From: Christensenellaceae bacterium
GTDB lineage: Bacteria > Bacillota > Clostridia > Christensenellales > Aristaeellaceae
Length of the DNA stretch: 64,000 nt
Assembly: GCA_012518615.1 (NCBI GenBank)
Contig: JAAYRU010000053.1
Location: 62,001 to 126,000 of the forward strand
Direction of reading: 5' to 3'
The notes beneath the pieces were generated by a model. It made no database searches, had not been told where the DNA came from, and worked only from the letters and a program-made list of their open reading frames with translations. Every line of letters starts with the position of its first letter. Within the stretch, counting starts at the first letter, position 1. A program made the translations under genes and the position numbers. This document shows, one piece after another, positions 40,128 through 49,759 of this stretch.

Positions 40128-41471
40128 TTAGTTTCCTTCAGATTCTATGGGTACAGCTTCAAGTGGAGCTTCGGACTTATCTTCCGACTGCTCTTTACTT
40201 ATTCTCTCATGAGCTTCTTGCGTAGCAAGGGCTATATTGGCATCGTTATAGCTAATACTCATTTCAGCCATCCAGCCGCTAAGTGCGCTATCAAGTACTT
40301 CGGTTTCCTTCTGTATGAGCAGCGCCTCGCTTATTTGAGAGTATATTGCATCGGTCATAATAAGACCACTCGGAACATCCCTTTGATATTTTACAATATG
40401 TATTCCAAAGCTACCAACTGAGGGTTCACTAACATCGCCAACTTCATTCATACGGTTGGAAAATGCTGCGGTTGTAAATGCCGGGTCATACACTATGGAA
40501 TCCTTATGCACAGGATAGCCGTCGCGCAGGTTGTCCGCATTTAACATACCGGGGTCGGAACCGAATTCCTCAATAAGCTTTTCAAAGCTTTCTCCATCAG
40601 CAAGCCTATCATAGATGGTGTCTATTATATCTTTTTTAGAATCAAGTACAGCTTGTTTTGCAACTTCAACCTGTTCTAATGTTACAGGTTCTGTTACAAC
40701 TGCGCTGTCATCCTGTTTATTAGGTTCTTCAGCGCTATCATTGCCGGCGGAATTTTGCTGTTCCTCATATGCCGCCTGCATTGCCATATACTGCTCTAAA
40801 ATATCTTCATCAACCTTGATTAATATATGTATTATTCCCCTATAACCCTCTGGCGTATACCATTTGGGCTGACCGTAGTATGTTGTCATACCCTCAAAAA
40901 GCGATATATTGTTTTCGTATTGCTCTTTATACTGCTGACCAACTGTTTCAAAAACCTGTTGAACTTCCTGCTCTGTAGGCGCATAGCCCGCAAGAAGGTA
41001 TTCTGCCATTTTATTAAAGCTTTCCCTTTGTTTCATGCTATCAACAAGTACATCAAGGGTTAGTCCATGAGTTGTAAAAAACTCCTCAGCTTGGGTGCGC
41101 GCCTTATCCCTTGCTTCCTGCGTGTCTTCTGATATGTTTTGCTTTATATAGTTTTCTATGTAGGAATTAAGCTCAGCTTCGGCATCCTTGGTGATTGCAT
41201 CAAGCTCTTCCTGAGAAAACTCATTAAATTTCATATCTGCAATCTTGCGGCGCATTACTTCCTGCTGTACTAAATACTCAACCACGGTTTGATAGTCCGT
41301 TTCGGTTGAAACATAGTTATAGCTTACGAAGCTTGGCATAATTTCATCCGCCTGCGCCTGATATATTACGGTATCTTCAACCCTCGCAAGCTCGCGTTTG
41401 CTTGGCTCTTCCGCATAAACTAGGGTTATTATTAGCATAATTGCTATTAAAACTGCTGATAATCTCTTCAT
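40128..41471 (-). CDS. PrsA/SurA-like peptidyl-prolyl isomerase foldase
   Basis: The 447-residue protein has a signal peptide (about 1-20), a helical chaperone part (about 30-200) and a parvulin-type isomerase domain. The latter includes SFEKLIEEFGSDPGM and EPSVGSFGIHIVKYQRD. An acidic, Asn/Gln-rich insertion at about 230-260 lies between. Bacillus PrsA is a lipoprotein, but here the signal ends LVYAEEPSK with no lipobox cysteine, so the protein would not be lipid anchored. It likely helps fold exported proteins. It probably shares a transcript with the sortase gene. Confidence 0.87.
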   Translation of the reverse strand: MKRLSAVLIAIMLIITLVYAEEPSKRELARVEDTVIYQAQADEIMPSFVSYNYVSTETDYQTVVEYLVQQEVMRRKIADMKFNEFSQEELDAITKDAEAELNSYIENYIKQNISEDTQEARDKARTQAEEFFTTHGLTLDVLVDSMKQRESFNKMAEYLLAGYAPTEQEVQQVFETVGQQYKEQYENNISLFEGMTTYYGQPKWYTPEGYRGIIHILIKVDEDILEQYMAMQAAYEEQQNSAGNDSAEEPNKQDDSAVVTEPVTLEQVEVAKQAVLDSKKDIIDTIYDRLADGESFEKLIEEFGSDPGMLNADNLRDGYPVHKDSIVYDPAFTTAAFSNRMNEVGDVSEPSVGSFGIHIVKYQRDVPSGLIMTDAIYSQISEALLIQKETEVLDSALSGWMAEMSISYNDANIALATQEAHERISKEQSEDKSEAPLEAVPIESEGN

Positions 41472-41500
41472 AAAAATGGTCCTTTCATGTCTTCATATGT

Positions 41501-41529
41501 ATTATTGCACTAATCCAAATATATGGCAA
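41501..41529 (-). promoter_or_regulatory. Promoter for the PrsA-like gene
   Basis: On the minus strand TTGCCA (41529-41524) is 17 bases from AATAAT (41506-41501). The start codon of the PrsA-like gene is 30 bases downstream. Confidence 0.5.
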
Positions 41530-41540
41530 GTGTTTATACA

Positions 41541-42974
41541 TTATAGCACCGCTACGCTTGAACTATCCCTTGAGCGGGAGAATTTTAACTTTACCCCATT
41601 GTCCCGCCTTAATTCAAAGCAGGAAAGCGTGTCCTCAGTTATTATAGCGCCGGGTATAGACAAGGGCACTCCAGGTGGATATGCCATAATATATTCGCCG
41701 CTAACCTGCCCTAAAGATTCCGCAAGCGGTATTTCGCGCCAAGGTCTTTCCTCAGCTTCGGCTATAGTCATAGATATTTCAAGGCTGGGCATATTAATTA
41801 CGCTATCTCGCCTTGCGGCAAGCTTTATTTGCCCATCTATATCATTAAGTGCATAGGCAAGCTGGTTTAGATTATATGCAGTATCGCCAAGACCAGTCAT
41901 GCAGAGCACAGCTTTTGAGCTTGCCATCTCCGCCTCTATTTTATATTTTTCCCTAAGTAAATCCATAAGCTCAGGGCCTGACAAATCAGTATCCAGAGTT
42001 GAAATAAATAATTTGCCTTTATCAAAGCTAAAAAAGCCTGGGTGTTTATCTAGGCTGTCATTCCCATGGCAGAGGACGCTTAGATTTTTAAGAGAAGCTA
42101 CACTCTCATCAAAGGCGTTTAAGGCATTATGCCAGTTCAAAAACAGGTCATCGCCTTTTTCTATAACAAGTCTAATACAAGCATCGATAGATGCAAGCAA
42201 AAGATAACTGGGGCTTGTGCTCTGGTATGTTTCAAGCGCCTCAACAAAACGCTGTGATTTTTTTGCAGTAGCCACATGCGCTATTGCCGTCTGTGTTAGC
42301 GACGGCATAGTTTTATGCAGGCTATGTATTACTATATCAGCGCCCGCATTAATAGCGCCCCCTGTAAAATAAGGGCTTCTATCAAGGTGTGAGCCATGCG
42401 CCTCGTCAACTAATAACACTGCGCCATGTGCATGTACTATTTCAGCTATCTTTGGTATATCGCTAATAACCCCTTCGTATGTAGGGCTTGTTACAACTAC
42501 TAAGCGTGTATTCGGGTATTTAATAAGCGCTTTTTCAATTGCATAGGGCGACATTGAAGCCACAACCTCAAAGTTATGGTCATACTCAGGGTCTATATAA
42601 TGCGCCTTAAGGCGTCTGAGCGCAACCGCATGGAATACGGACATATGGCAGTTGCGCGCGATTATTGCAGTATCCCCCGGCATAGTTAGTGCATGTACTG
42701 CGGATAATATACCCCCTGTGGAGCCGTTCACCATGAAAAATGTTCTATAGCTTCCATATAGCTTAGCTGCGTTTTTCATGGATTCAAGCAGTATTCCACT
42801 TGCCCTTTGAAGGTTATCAAAACCGTCTATTTCGGTTATATCTATATCTGCGCTAAGGCGCTTTAGATATGGCGCTAAATTTTTATTTCTCTTATGCCCG
42901 GGCATATGCATAGGTATTTCCCCGGGACAGCGTTTTTCAAGCAGTTCTAACAATGATTGCGAATATTCTGCCAT
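41541..42974 (-). CDS. Orn/Lys/Arg decarboxylase family PLP enzyme
   Basis: The 477-residue protein has the fold-I decarboxylase pattern: MPGHKRNKNLAPYL at the start, the active-site VLLVDEAHGSHLDRSPYFTG, and the PLP lysine Lys221 in HSLHKTMPSLTQTA. The C-terminal region is short, as in the compact Gram-positive arginine or lysine decarboxylases. It would make agmatine or cadaverine, relevant to polyamine synthesis or acid resistance. AAAGGAG precedes ATG at 42974. It follows the ABC exporter genes by 10 bases. The exact amino acid substrate cannot be decided by eye. Confidence 0.9.
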   Translation of the reverse strand: MAEYSQSLLELLEKRCPGEIPMHMPGHKRNKNLAPYLKRLSADIDITEIDGFDNLQRASGILLESMKNAAKLYGSYRTFFMVNGSTGGILSAVHALTMPGDTAIIARNCHMSVFHAVALRRLKAHYIDPEYDHNFEVVASMSPYAIEKALIKYPNTRLVVVTSPTYEGVISDIPKIAEIVHAHGAVLLVDEAHGSHLDRSPYFTGGAINAGADIVIHSLHKTMPSLTQTAIAHVATAKKSQRFVEALETYQSTSPSYLLLASIDACIRLVIEKGDDLFLNWHNALNAFDESVASLKNLSVLCHGNDSLDKHPGFFSFDKGKLFISTLDTDLSGPELMDLLREKYKIEAEMASSKAVLCMTGLGDTAYNLNQLAYALNDIDGQIKLAARRDSVINMPSLEISMTIAEAEERPWREIPLAESLGQVSGEYIMAYPPGVPLSIPGAIITEDTLSCFELRRDNGVKLKFSRSRDSSSVAVL

Positions 42975-42984
42975 TTACTCTCCT

Positions 42985-44712
42985 TTATTCCTGTAAAAAC
43001 TGGCTATTATACATATCGAAATATATGCCTTTTTGTTTAATTAAGCTATCGTGATTACCTTGCTCTGCTATGGCGCCATCTTGCATTACAAGTATTCTGT
43101 CGGCGCTGCGTATAGTGCTAAGTCTGTGCGCTATTACAAAGGAAGTACGCCCTTTCATCATATCATCAAAGGCTCTGTTTACCAACATTTCAGTACGGGT
43201 ATCAACGGAACTTGTAGCCTCATCTAGTATTAAAATAGGCGGATTGTTTATAAGCACCCTTGCGATACACAGAAGCTGCATTTCTCCAGCACTAAGCCCC
43301 ATTTCTTCTGAAATTTGGGTATCATAGCCGTTTGGAAGCCTTGATATAAATCCATGAGCATGAGCGCGCTTTGCGGCTGATATTATTTCTTCCATAGTGG
43401 CATCAGGTTTACCAAAAGCAATATTCTCCCTTACGCTGCCTGTAAAAAGCCAACTATCCTGCAGCACCATTGCGAACATTTCACGAAGCTGCGAGCGTTT
43501 TATCCTGTATATAGAATTGCCGTCTATTTTGATATCCCCAGAGTCAATATCATAAAAGCGCATTAGCAGGTTTACAATAGTAGTTTTACCGGCGCCTGTT
43601 TCACCCACTATGGCTATCTTCTCTCCGGGCTTTACGCAAAGCGAAAAATCCCTTATAAGCGGTTTTGATTTTTCATAGCTGAATTGTACATCTTGAAAAT
43701 CCACATTTCCTATGGCTGAAATATATTCGGGCGGGTTTTCATAGTCTGCTTTTTCATTTTCCCTATCGAGAAGAGCGAATACTCTTCCTACCGCGGCATA
43801 TGCGCTTTGTAGCTGATGTATAACTCCGCTTATTTCATTAAAGGGCTTAGTGTACTGGTTTGTATAAAATAATAAAGATGATACCTGCCCAATTGATATT
43901 AACCCAGCAAGCGAAAGAAGCGAACCCACAAGGCCTACTGATACATATACTATATGGTTTACAAACCTAGTGCTGGGGTTTACAAGCGCCCCATATAGCT
44001 GAGCGGTATAGGTTTTACTAGTTAGCGTTTCATTATACTTGTCAAAGGATTTAATATTGCCTTCATGAGCGTAGAAAGCGCTTATAATATCCCTATTGCT
44101 TATACGCTCTGTTATAAAGCCCGAAAATTCCCCCTGCGCTTCCGCCTGCATTACATAATGTTCATGCGATGAAAGCGTTATCTTCCTTGCAACAAGTACA
44201 GAAAGAGGGGTAAGCAGCGCAACTGTAAGCGCAACTGGCAAACTTATAATAGCCATGCTTATCATGGTACCTATTATCGCAGATACACCCTGCACCATCT
44301 TAGGAAGCCCCTGAATAAGCCCCTGTGAAACATTTTGCGTATCTATTATTATGCGAGAAGTAAAATCCCCTCTTGAGCTTCTGTCTATATCTGAAATGGG
44401 CAGCATGTGCAGCTTTTCATATCCCGCTTGTCTTAATGCTTCAGCTGTACGGTAGCCAACATTATTTGCGGATTGCATGAGCAGCCACTCAAAAAATGCC
44501 GAGGAAATATATAGAGCCGCAAGTATCTTTAAGAAATGGTAAAGGCGTGGAAAATCCACATTATAAAGCGCAAGGCTGTCTATAGCTTTTCCTATAAACA
44601 CGGGTGCAAGCAGCGAGCAAACTGACCCTGCTATACCTGAAAACACTAGCACAATTAGGGACAGCTTAGCGTTTTTTGTAAAGCCCATAAGGCGCATGAG
44701 ATTTCTACGCAT
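42985..44712 (-). CDS. Heterodimeric ABC exporter, subunit with the consensus ATP site
   Basis: The 575-residue half-transporter has six membrane segments (about 20-300) and one ATPase domain with GETGAGKTTIVNLLMRF, a signature variant LSAGEMQLLCIARVL, and Walker B ILILDEATSSVD with the catalytic glutamate. ATG at 44712 follows GGGGG and overlaps the preceding gene by eight bases; a longer reading to 44751 is unlikely. With the partner subunit it should form an MsbA/TM287-288-like exporter for lipids, drugs or peptides. Confidence 0.93.
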   Translation of the reverse strand: MRRNLMRLMGFTKNAKLSLIVLVFSGIAGSVCSLLAPVFIGKAIDSLALYNVDFPRLYHFLKILAALYISSAFFEWLLMQSANNVGYRTAEALRQAGYEKLHMLPISDIDRSSRGDFTSRIIIDTQNVSQGLIQGLPKMVQGVSAIIGTMISMAIISLPVALTVALLTPLSVLVARKITLSSHEHYVMQAEAQGEFSGFITERISNRDIISAFYAHEGNIKSFDKYNETLTSKTYTAQLYGALVNPSTRFVNHIVYVSVGLVGSLLSLAGLISIGQVSSLLFYTNQYTKPFNEISGVIHQLQSAYAAVGRVFALLDRENEKADYENPPEYISAIGNVDFQDVQFSYEKSKPLIRDFSLCVKPGEKIAIVGETGAGKTTIVNLLMRFYDIDSGDIKIDGNSIYRIKRSQLREMFAMVLQDSWLFTGSVRENIAFGKPDATMEEIISAAKRAHAHGFISRLPNGYDTQISEEMGLSAGEMQLLCIARVLINNPPILILDEATSSVDTRTEMLVNRAFDDMMKGRTSFVIAHRLSTIRSADRILVMQDGAIAEQGNHDSLIKQKGIYFDMYNSQFLQE

Positions 44713-46438
44713 ATTCAGCCCCCGCAGTCTGAGTGTTATACAGCTCCTCATATATTTTACAGTGCTTAAGCAAATAATCGTGCTTACCCATACTTACACA
44801 TATACCGTTATCTAGCACTATAATATTATCCGCGTGCATAATGGTTGAAATACGCTGGGAAACCACTATGCAGCTTCTGTCGCCAAGATTATTTTTAAGC
44901 GCACGCCTGAGTTTAGACTCTGTGCTTAAATCAAGTGCGGAGAAGCTGTCATCCAATATCAATACTTCAAAGGGCTTTAGTATTGCCCTAGCTATGGTAA
45001 GCCTCTGTCTTTGCCCGCCTGATAGATTTCGCCCACCCTCTTCTATATTGTAAGAGAGCCCTCCTGGAAGCTCATACACAAAATCCGCCTGGGCGATATT
45101 AAGCGCAGCTTTTATTTCTTCTTCGCTTGCATATTCGTTTCCAAGCTTTAAGTTTTGCTCCACGCTGCCCTTTAAAAGCGATACACGCTGAGGCACAAAA
45201 GAAATGCGTTTTCTAAGCTCTTCTATGGGAATGTTTTTTACATCTTCACCACAAAACTTAACTGTACCTTTTGTAGTATCATAGAACCTTAGAATAAGCG
45301 AAGCTAGCGTGCTCTTCCCGCTTCCAGTACCGCCAATTATGCCAAGGTTCTCCCCTTTGTTAAGGGAAAAACTTATATCCTGCAGTGCAGGTTTACCATC
45401 GGGGTAGGTAATACACACATCTTCAAATGATATTAGTAGCGCATTTTCTACCGGCGTAAATTCGCCCTTTTTTATACCATGCTTATCGGAAACAGAGGGC
45501 TTTGCACCCATAAGCTCCTCCACCCTTATTGCAGACGTATATGCCCTTGTATAAATTAAAACAAGGTTTGCAACAACAGCGGTTTGAAGGAATATCTGTA
45601 TTAAGTATTCCATAAAGGCTATTACTATGCCAATTTCTATTTTACCAAGCTGCACCCTCTTAGCGCCAAACATAAGCACTGCAATAATCGCCATATTTAG
45701 GCAAAGGCTTACTATTGGGGATAATAGCGATGTTATTTTACCAGTGTTAAGAGCAAAATCCGCATAGAATTTGGAGCTTTCACCAAATGAAGTCACCTGA
45801 CTTTCTTCGCGCGAAAAAGCCCTTATAACCCTTATGCCTGAAATAGTTTCGTTTACTTTACGGCTGAGCAAATCTAGGCTCTTTTGGAGCGCAGAAAACT
45901 TAGGCGCAACCGCCTTTAGTATTACGAACATTATTATAGAAACAAGAGGAGTTGTAATAAGCAGCACCAATGACAGCTTTACATCCAGTATAACCGCCAT
46001 TATTATGGAGCCTATCATAATAAAAGGAGACCTTATAACAAGCCTTATTAGCATAGCCATAGCATCTTGTAGGTTGTTTATATCTATGGTCATACGGGTT
46101 ACAAGGGAATTTGTGCCTATGCTGTCTAAATCCTGTGCGGAGAGTGAGTTGATTTTTTCAAAAGCTTCTCTTCGCATCTGCCCGCTCATGCCAACCGATG
46201 TTTTGGTCGCCACAACTTGGCACACCATGGCACAACATACTCCCACAAAGGCAAGCAGGAACATAATACCTACATTTCTGAATATAAGGCTTTTATCGCC
46301 AAGAGCGATGCCCTTGTCTATGACACTTGCCATAACAACGGGCATCATCAGCTCTAAAATAGCTTCTATCAGCTTAAAAAACTGACCTAAGAATATCTCT
46401 TTCCGGTACTTAAGTACTATCTTTTTTATATAAGGCAT
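44705..46438 (-). CDS. Heterodimeric ABC exporter, subunit with the degenerate ATP site
   Basis: The 577-residue half-transporter has six membrane segments and an ATPase domain with GGTGSGKSTLASLILRF and the canonical signature NLSGGQRQRLTIARAIL. The position of the catalytic glutamate is Asp in LILDDSFSALD, which marks the inactive site of asymmetric ABC exporters. Together with the following gene one site would hydrolyse ATP and the other would stay bound. The gene begins 15 bases after the L,D-transpeptidase stop, suggesting one operon. Substrate unknown. Confidence 0.93.
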   Translation of the reverse strand: MPYIKKIVLKYRKEIFLGQFFKLIEAILELMMPVVMASVIDKGIALGDKSLIFRNVGIMFLLAFVGVCCAMVCQVVATKTSVGMSGQMRREAFEKINSLSAQDLDSIGTNSLVTRMTIDINNLQDAMAMLIRLVIRSPFIMIGSIIMAVILDVKLSLVLLITTPLVSIIMFVILKAVAPKFSALQKSLDLLSRKVNETISGIRVIRAFSREESQVTSFGESSKFYADFALNTGKITSLLSPIVSLCLNMAIIAVLMFGAKRVQLGKIEIGIVIAFMEYLIQIFLQTAVVANLVLIYTRAYTSAIRVEELMGAKPSVSDKHGIKKGEFTPVENALLISFEDVCITYPDGKPALQDISFSLNKGENLGIIGGTGSGKSTLASLILRFYDTTKGTVKFCGEDVKNIPIEELRKRISFVPQRVSLLKGSVEQNLKLGNEYASEEEIKAALNIAQADFVYELPGGLSYNIEEGGRNLSGGQRQRLTIARAILKPFEVLILDDSFSALDLSTESKLRRALKNNLGDRSCIVVSQRISTIMHADNIIVLDNGICVSMGKHDYLLKHCKIYEELYNTQTAGAEYA

Positions 46439-46453
46439 AAGTCCCCTCTTGTA

Positions 46454-48154
46454 TTACGGCGAGGGTGTAGGCGGCACTTCCGTTGGAGAAGGCGTTGGAG
46501 GAGCGTCTGTTGGAAGAGGTGCCGGGGTTTTGTACTCTTCCATGGCTTGGCTGTAAAGCAGTTCAAGCGTCTTTTTATCCGCAGTACCGTTTGCCTTAAT
46601 GCCATTATCTTTCTGGAATTTGCTAACTGCCTGTTTAGTTCCGTCTAGATATTCGCCTGTAATAGTGCCTTGATAGTAGCCTAGTTCCTTAAGCCTGCTC
46701 TGGAGCCAATACACATCCTCGCCCTTGGATTTTAGCTTTAATGCCCTTATTTCACCGCCGGGCAGCACCGCAGGGTTATAGGGTGGCGCTACAGAGGGCG
46801 CAGGGGTGGTTGGGTGTGCATATAGCTTTTTATCGTAAGTTGCGGGGCGATGAGCCGATTTTAGTTCGGCATCTATTGGCGCGTCTTCATGTATATATAC
46901 CTGCGTTCCCTCACCACAGTTTTGATATACCCACTTGGCATCTTGCAAGGTTAGGCGTATGCAGCCGTGCGAGGCGCGCCTTCCAAGGCGGTTTACGCTT
47001 TTAAGATTTACGGATTTAGTATTGTATGAGCTATATATAAAGGAATGGAAGGCAATACTTGGCGTAATGCTTACCCAATATCTGGCTTTACCGCCGCCCC
47101 AGTTTGGAAACTCCGCCCAGAGAGCGCGCCTTTTGGTAAGCGTAAATGTGCCTACATCGCTAGGATAGCCCGTGGTACCGGTTGAGCACCACATTGCCCT
47201 TAGAAACTTAGAATAATTGCCTTCTTCATCTATGCCGAATACTTTAATAAGCTGGTTATTTACATCCACCTCAAGGAAATACTCCGGTGGCTTTGGCTCC
47301 TTTGTAGGCTTTGGTATTTCAAATGGGAGGACTACATCTTCGCTATATAGCGCTTCCCAGGTTTCTTCATCCACCCTGCCGTCTACAAACAGACCATTTT
47401 GCTTTTGGAACTCTTCAACCGCAGCAAGTGTCATCTTATAATAACCTGTAGTCGTTGTTTTTCTATTGAAATAGCCAAGCTCTTTTAAACGCTCCTGAAG
47501 CTGGCGCACCCTCTCCCCCTTGCTGCCGTATGACATGTTGCCGGGAAAGCTTAAATCCGGCACGGGGGTTGGCTCAGGTATGGGGGTTGGGGTCATGTTT
47601 GGATCGGGTGTTGCCATTATAGCGCGCCCGCTATATAGCTTTTCTTGAGTGAAAACATCCGCTTCGCCCGTTGCATTTAAGCCGTTTACAGTTTGAAACG
47701 CCTGTACAGCAGCCTGAGTATTTTTAAGGTATTTTCCGCTTATATTGCCAGAATAATAGCCAAGTTCGCCAAGCATAGTCTGCAACCTTGAAACATCCTT
47801 ACCTTGGCTTCCGCTCTTTAGCGGTCTATGGCAATCACCATATATTACTTGCAGCGTAGCGGCATCAGCTTCGCCTGTTACAGGTAAGGCATATGCCTCC
47901 TGCACTTTTTTAACCGCTTCGGTTGTGGATTTATAATAGTTTCCCGTAACCTTTGCAGTGTAATATTTTACATCACGCAACCTCGTTTGCAGGGCACGCA
48001 CCTCATCCCCCTTGTCGCCGTATTTAAGTTCCTTAAGCTCGGAAGTTATTATTACAACCTCGTCCTCCTCAGGCACAAATACATCCGTTTCCTCAGCAAC
48101 AACTATAGAAAAGATGAGTGTAGCTGTCAACAATAGTATGGCTAAGCGTTTCAT
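46454..48154 (-). CDS. Secreted L,D-transpeptidase (YkuD) with four peptidoglycan-binding domains
   Basis: The enzyme forms 3-3 cross-links in peptidoglycan or attaches proteins to it. After a signal peptide (1-21), three PG_binding_1 repeats occur (about 35-100, 107-165, 200-270), each with an LQ-x-RL-x-ELGYY-like motif. The YkuD domain spans about 285-410 with FHSFIYSS and the catalytic SHGCIRL. A fourth repeat (about 465-530) and a Pro/Thr-rich tail end the protein. ATG at 48154 follows AAGGAGGACGGG. Placing repeats on both sides of the catalytic domain is uncommon. The signal peptide ends VVAEET without a lipobox. Confidence 0.93.
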   Translation of the reverse strand: MKRLAILLLTATLIFSIVVAEETDVFVPEEDEVVIITSELKELKYGDKGDEVRALQTRLRDVKYYTAKVTGNYYKSTTEAVKKVQEAYALPVTGEADAATLQVIYGDCHRPLKSGSQGKDVSRLQTMLGELGYYSGNISGKYLKNTQAAVQAFQTVNGLNATGEADVFTQEKLYSGRAIMATPDPNMTPTPIPEPTPVPDLSFPGNMSYGSKGERVRQLQERLKELGYFNRKTTTTGYYKMTLAAVEEFQKQNGLFVDGRVDEETWEALYSEDVVLPFEIPKPTKEPKPPEYFLEVDVNNQLIKVFGIDEEGNYSKFLRAMWCSTGTTGYPSDVGTFTLTKRRALWAEFPNWGGGKARYWVSITPSIAFHSFIYSSYNTKSVNLKSVNRLGRRASHGCIRLTLQDAKWVYQNCGEGTQVYIHEDAPIDAELKSAHRPATYDKKLYAHPTTPAPSVAPPYNPAVLPGGEIRALKLKSKGEDVYWLQSRLKELGYYQGTITGEYLDGTKQAVSKFQKDNGIKANGTADKKTLELLYSQAMEEYKTPAPLPTDAPPTPSPTEVPPTPSP

Positions 48155-48184
48155 CCCGTCCTCCTTCAAAAAAAGCTCGGCTTT

Positions 48185-48213
48185 ATTGTAATAATATTAC
48201 AATAACTTTGCAA
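48185..48213 (-). promoter_or_regulatory. Promoter with a 19-bp palindrome for the L,D-transpeptidase gene
   Basis: On the minus strand TTGCAA (48213-48208) is 17 bases from TACAAT (48190-48185). The perfect 9-1-9 palindrome ATTGTAATATTATTACAAT (48185-48203) covers the whole -10 box and part of the spacer. The shape fits a dimeric regulator; Fur-family proteins use this spacing but the sequence is not their consensus. Confidence 0.6.
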
Positions 48214-48235
48214 GTGTTTTTTGTGAATTTTACAA

Positions 48236-49660
48236 TTATTCCGAAACAACGGGCAACGCTTCTTTATCCGCCATCCTGTCTCCCATTACAACGCCCATGG
48301 CGGATGCCATCATAAGCCCGCGGGTCCAGCCGCTGGAATCCCCCAGTGTATGTAGATTTTTAATATTGGTATTCAAATCCTTATCCATTTTTACCCTGTT
48401 GGAATAAAATTTAAGTTCCGGCGAATATAGGAGGGTTTCATATGCGGCAAAACCGGGAACAACATGTTCCATAGCCTTTATGAAGTTTATAATATTTGTC
48501 ATAGCTCTATACGGCATACCGGCGGTGATATCACCTGCCACGGCATCGGGCAGGGTAGGTCTTACATTTGAGCGGCTAAGCTCCCTCTCCCATGTACGTT
48601 TGCCGTCTAGTATATCGCCAAAGCGCTGAACGAGTATGCGTCCGTTAGCCAGCATATTTGTAAGTTCACCCACCTTTTGAGCGTATGCAATAGGCTGGTT
48701 AAAGGGGAATGTAAAGTTATGGCTGCATAGTATAGATAAGTTGGTATTGGGGGATTTTCTATCCTTATAACTATGACCGTTTACTACAGCTAGGTCGTTA
48801 TCGTAATTTTCCTGAGATACTACGCCTCCCGGGTTTTGACAAAATGTACGAACCTTGTCCTTGAAAGGGTTGGGATAGCCTATGAGCTTGCTCTCGTACA
48901 GAGCTTCATTTACCTCTTCCATAACTTCGTTGCGCACTTCCACCCTAACGCCTATATCTACCGTGCCCGCCTGATGGGCTATTTTGTGCTCCTCGCATAT
49001 TCTTTCAAGCCATTCAGCGCCCCGCCTTCCGGTTGCAACTACTGTTGTATCAGCAAAAATCTCCTGCTCTACACCTGTTTTTGAACATTCAACTTTTACA
49101 CCTATGCATTCGCTATTTTTTAGTATAAGATTGGTACAGTTACAGCCAAAGCGTATTTCAACCCCACTATCTATAAGGCATTTTTGTATTGCGCCGTATA
49201 TTTCCTGCGCTTTTTCGGTACCCATATGGCGAATAGGACAGTCAACTAACTTAAGCCCTGCCTTTATTGCCCTCTTGCGTATTTCTTTTATGCTGTCTTT
49301 ATGCTCAAGCCCTTCTATATGTGTATCCGCGCCAAAGGAAAGGTATATACTATCGGTATAATCTATCATTTTTTGCGTATATTTTTCCCCTAGCAATTCC
49401 GGCAGCTCGCCACCAACTTCTGTTGACAAAGAAAGCTTACCGTCTGAAAATGCTCCTGCGCCAGAAAAACCTGTAGTTATATGGCAATAGGGACGGCAAT
49501 TCGTACAGTAGCCCACCTTTGCCTTAGGGCAGTGTCTTTTTTCTATGGACTCTCCCTTTTCTATCATAAGTATTTTTTTCTTTGAGCCCCTTTTAATAAG
49601 CTGAAAGGCGGTGAATATACCCGCAGGTCCTGCACCAACAATAACCAGATCGTATTTCAT
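48236..49660 (-). CDS. FAD-dependent dehydrogenase of the COG2509 type
   Basis: The 474-residue protein has an N-terminal FAD loop VGAGPAGIFTAFQL, the family block GFSGAGAFSDGKLSLSTEVG, VVATGRRGAEWL, and a C-terminal GDSSGWTRGLMMASAMGVVM that closes the FAD site. Four cysteines in KRHCPKAKVGYCTNCRPYC suggest a metal or disulfide. The family is widespread in anaerobes and uncharacterised. ATG at 49660 has GGAGGGAA upstream. It has its own promoter and is followed by the L,D-transpeptidase gene on the same strand. Confidence 0.9.
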   Translation of the reverse strand: MKYDLVIVGAGPAGIFTAFQLIKRGSKKKILMIEKGESIEKRHCPKAKVGYCTNCRPYCHITTGFSGAGAFSDGKLSLSTEVGGELPELLGEKYTQKMIDYTDSIYLSFGADTHIEGLEHKDSIKEIRKRAIKAGLKLVDCPIRHMGTEKAQEIYGAIQKCLIDSGVEIRFGCNCTNLILKNSECIGVKVECSKTGVEQEIFADTTVVATGRRGAEWLERICEEHKIAHQAGTVDIGVRVEVRNEVMEEVNEALYESKLIGYPNPFKDKVRTFCQNPGGVVSQENYDNDLAVVNGHSYKDRKSPNTNLSILCSHNFTFPFNQPIAYAQKVGELTNMLANGRILVQRFGDILDGKRTWERELSRSNVRPTLPDAVAGDITAGMPYRAMTNIINFIKAMEHVVPGFAAYETLLYSPELKFYSNRVKMDKDLNTNIKNLHTLGDSSGWTRGLMMASAMGVVMGDRMADKEALPVVSE

Positions 49661-49687
49661 ATTTTCCCTCCAAAAAGATTAGACCTA

Positions 49688-49716
49688 AGTTTACTTTATT
49701 TATATTATACTGTCAA
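49688..49716 (-). promoter_or_regulatory. Promoter for the FAD dehydrogenase gene
   Basis: On the minus strand TTGACA (49716-49711) is 17 bases from TAAACT (49693-49688). The start codon is 28 bases downstream. It lies just after the polC stop. Confidence 0.65.
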
Positions 49717-49759
49717 ATAGGCTATACGGTAATAAAAGCGCCATATATAAAATTAAAAA

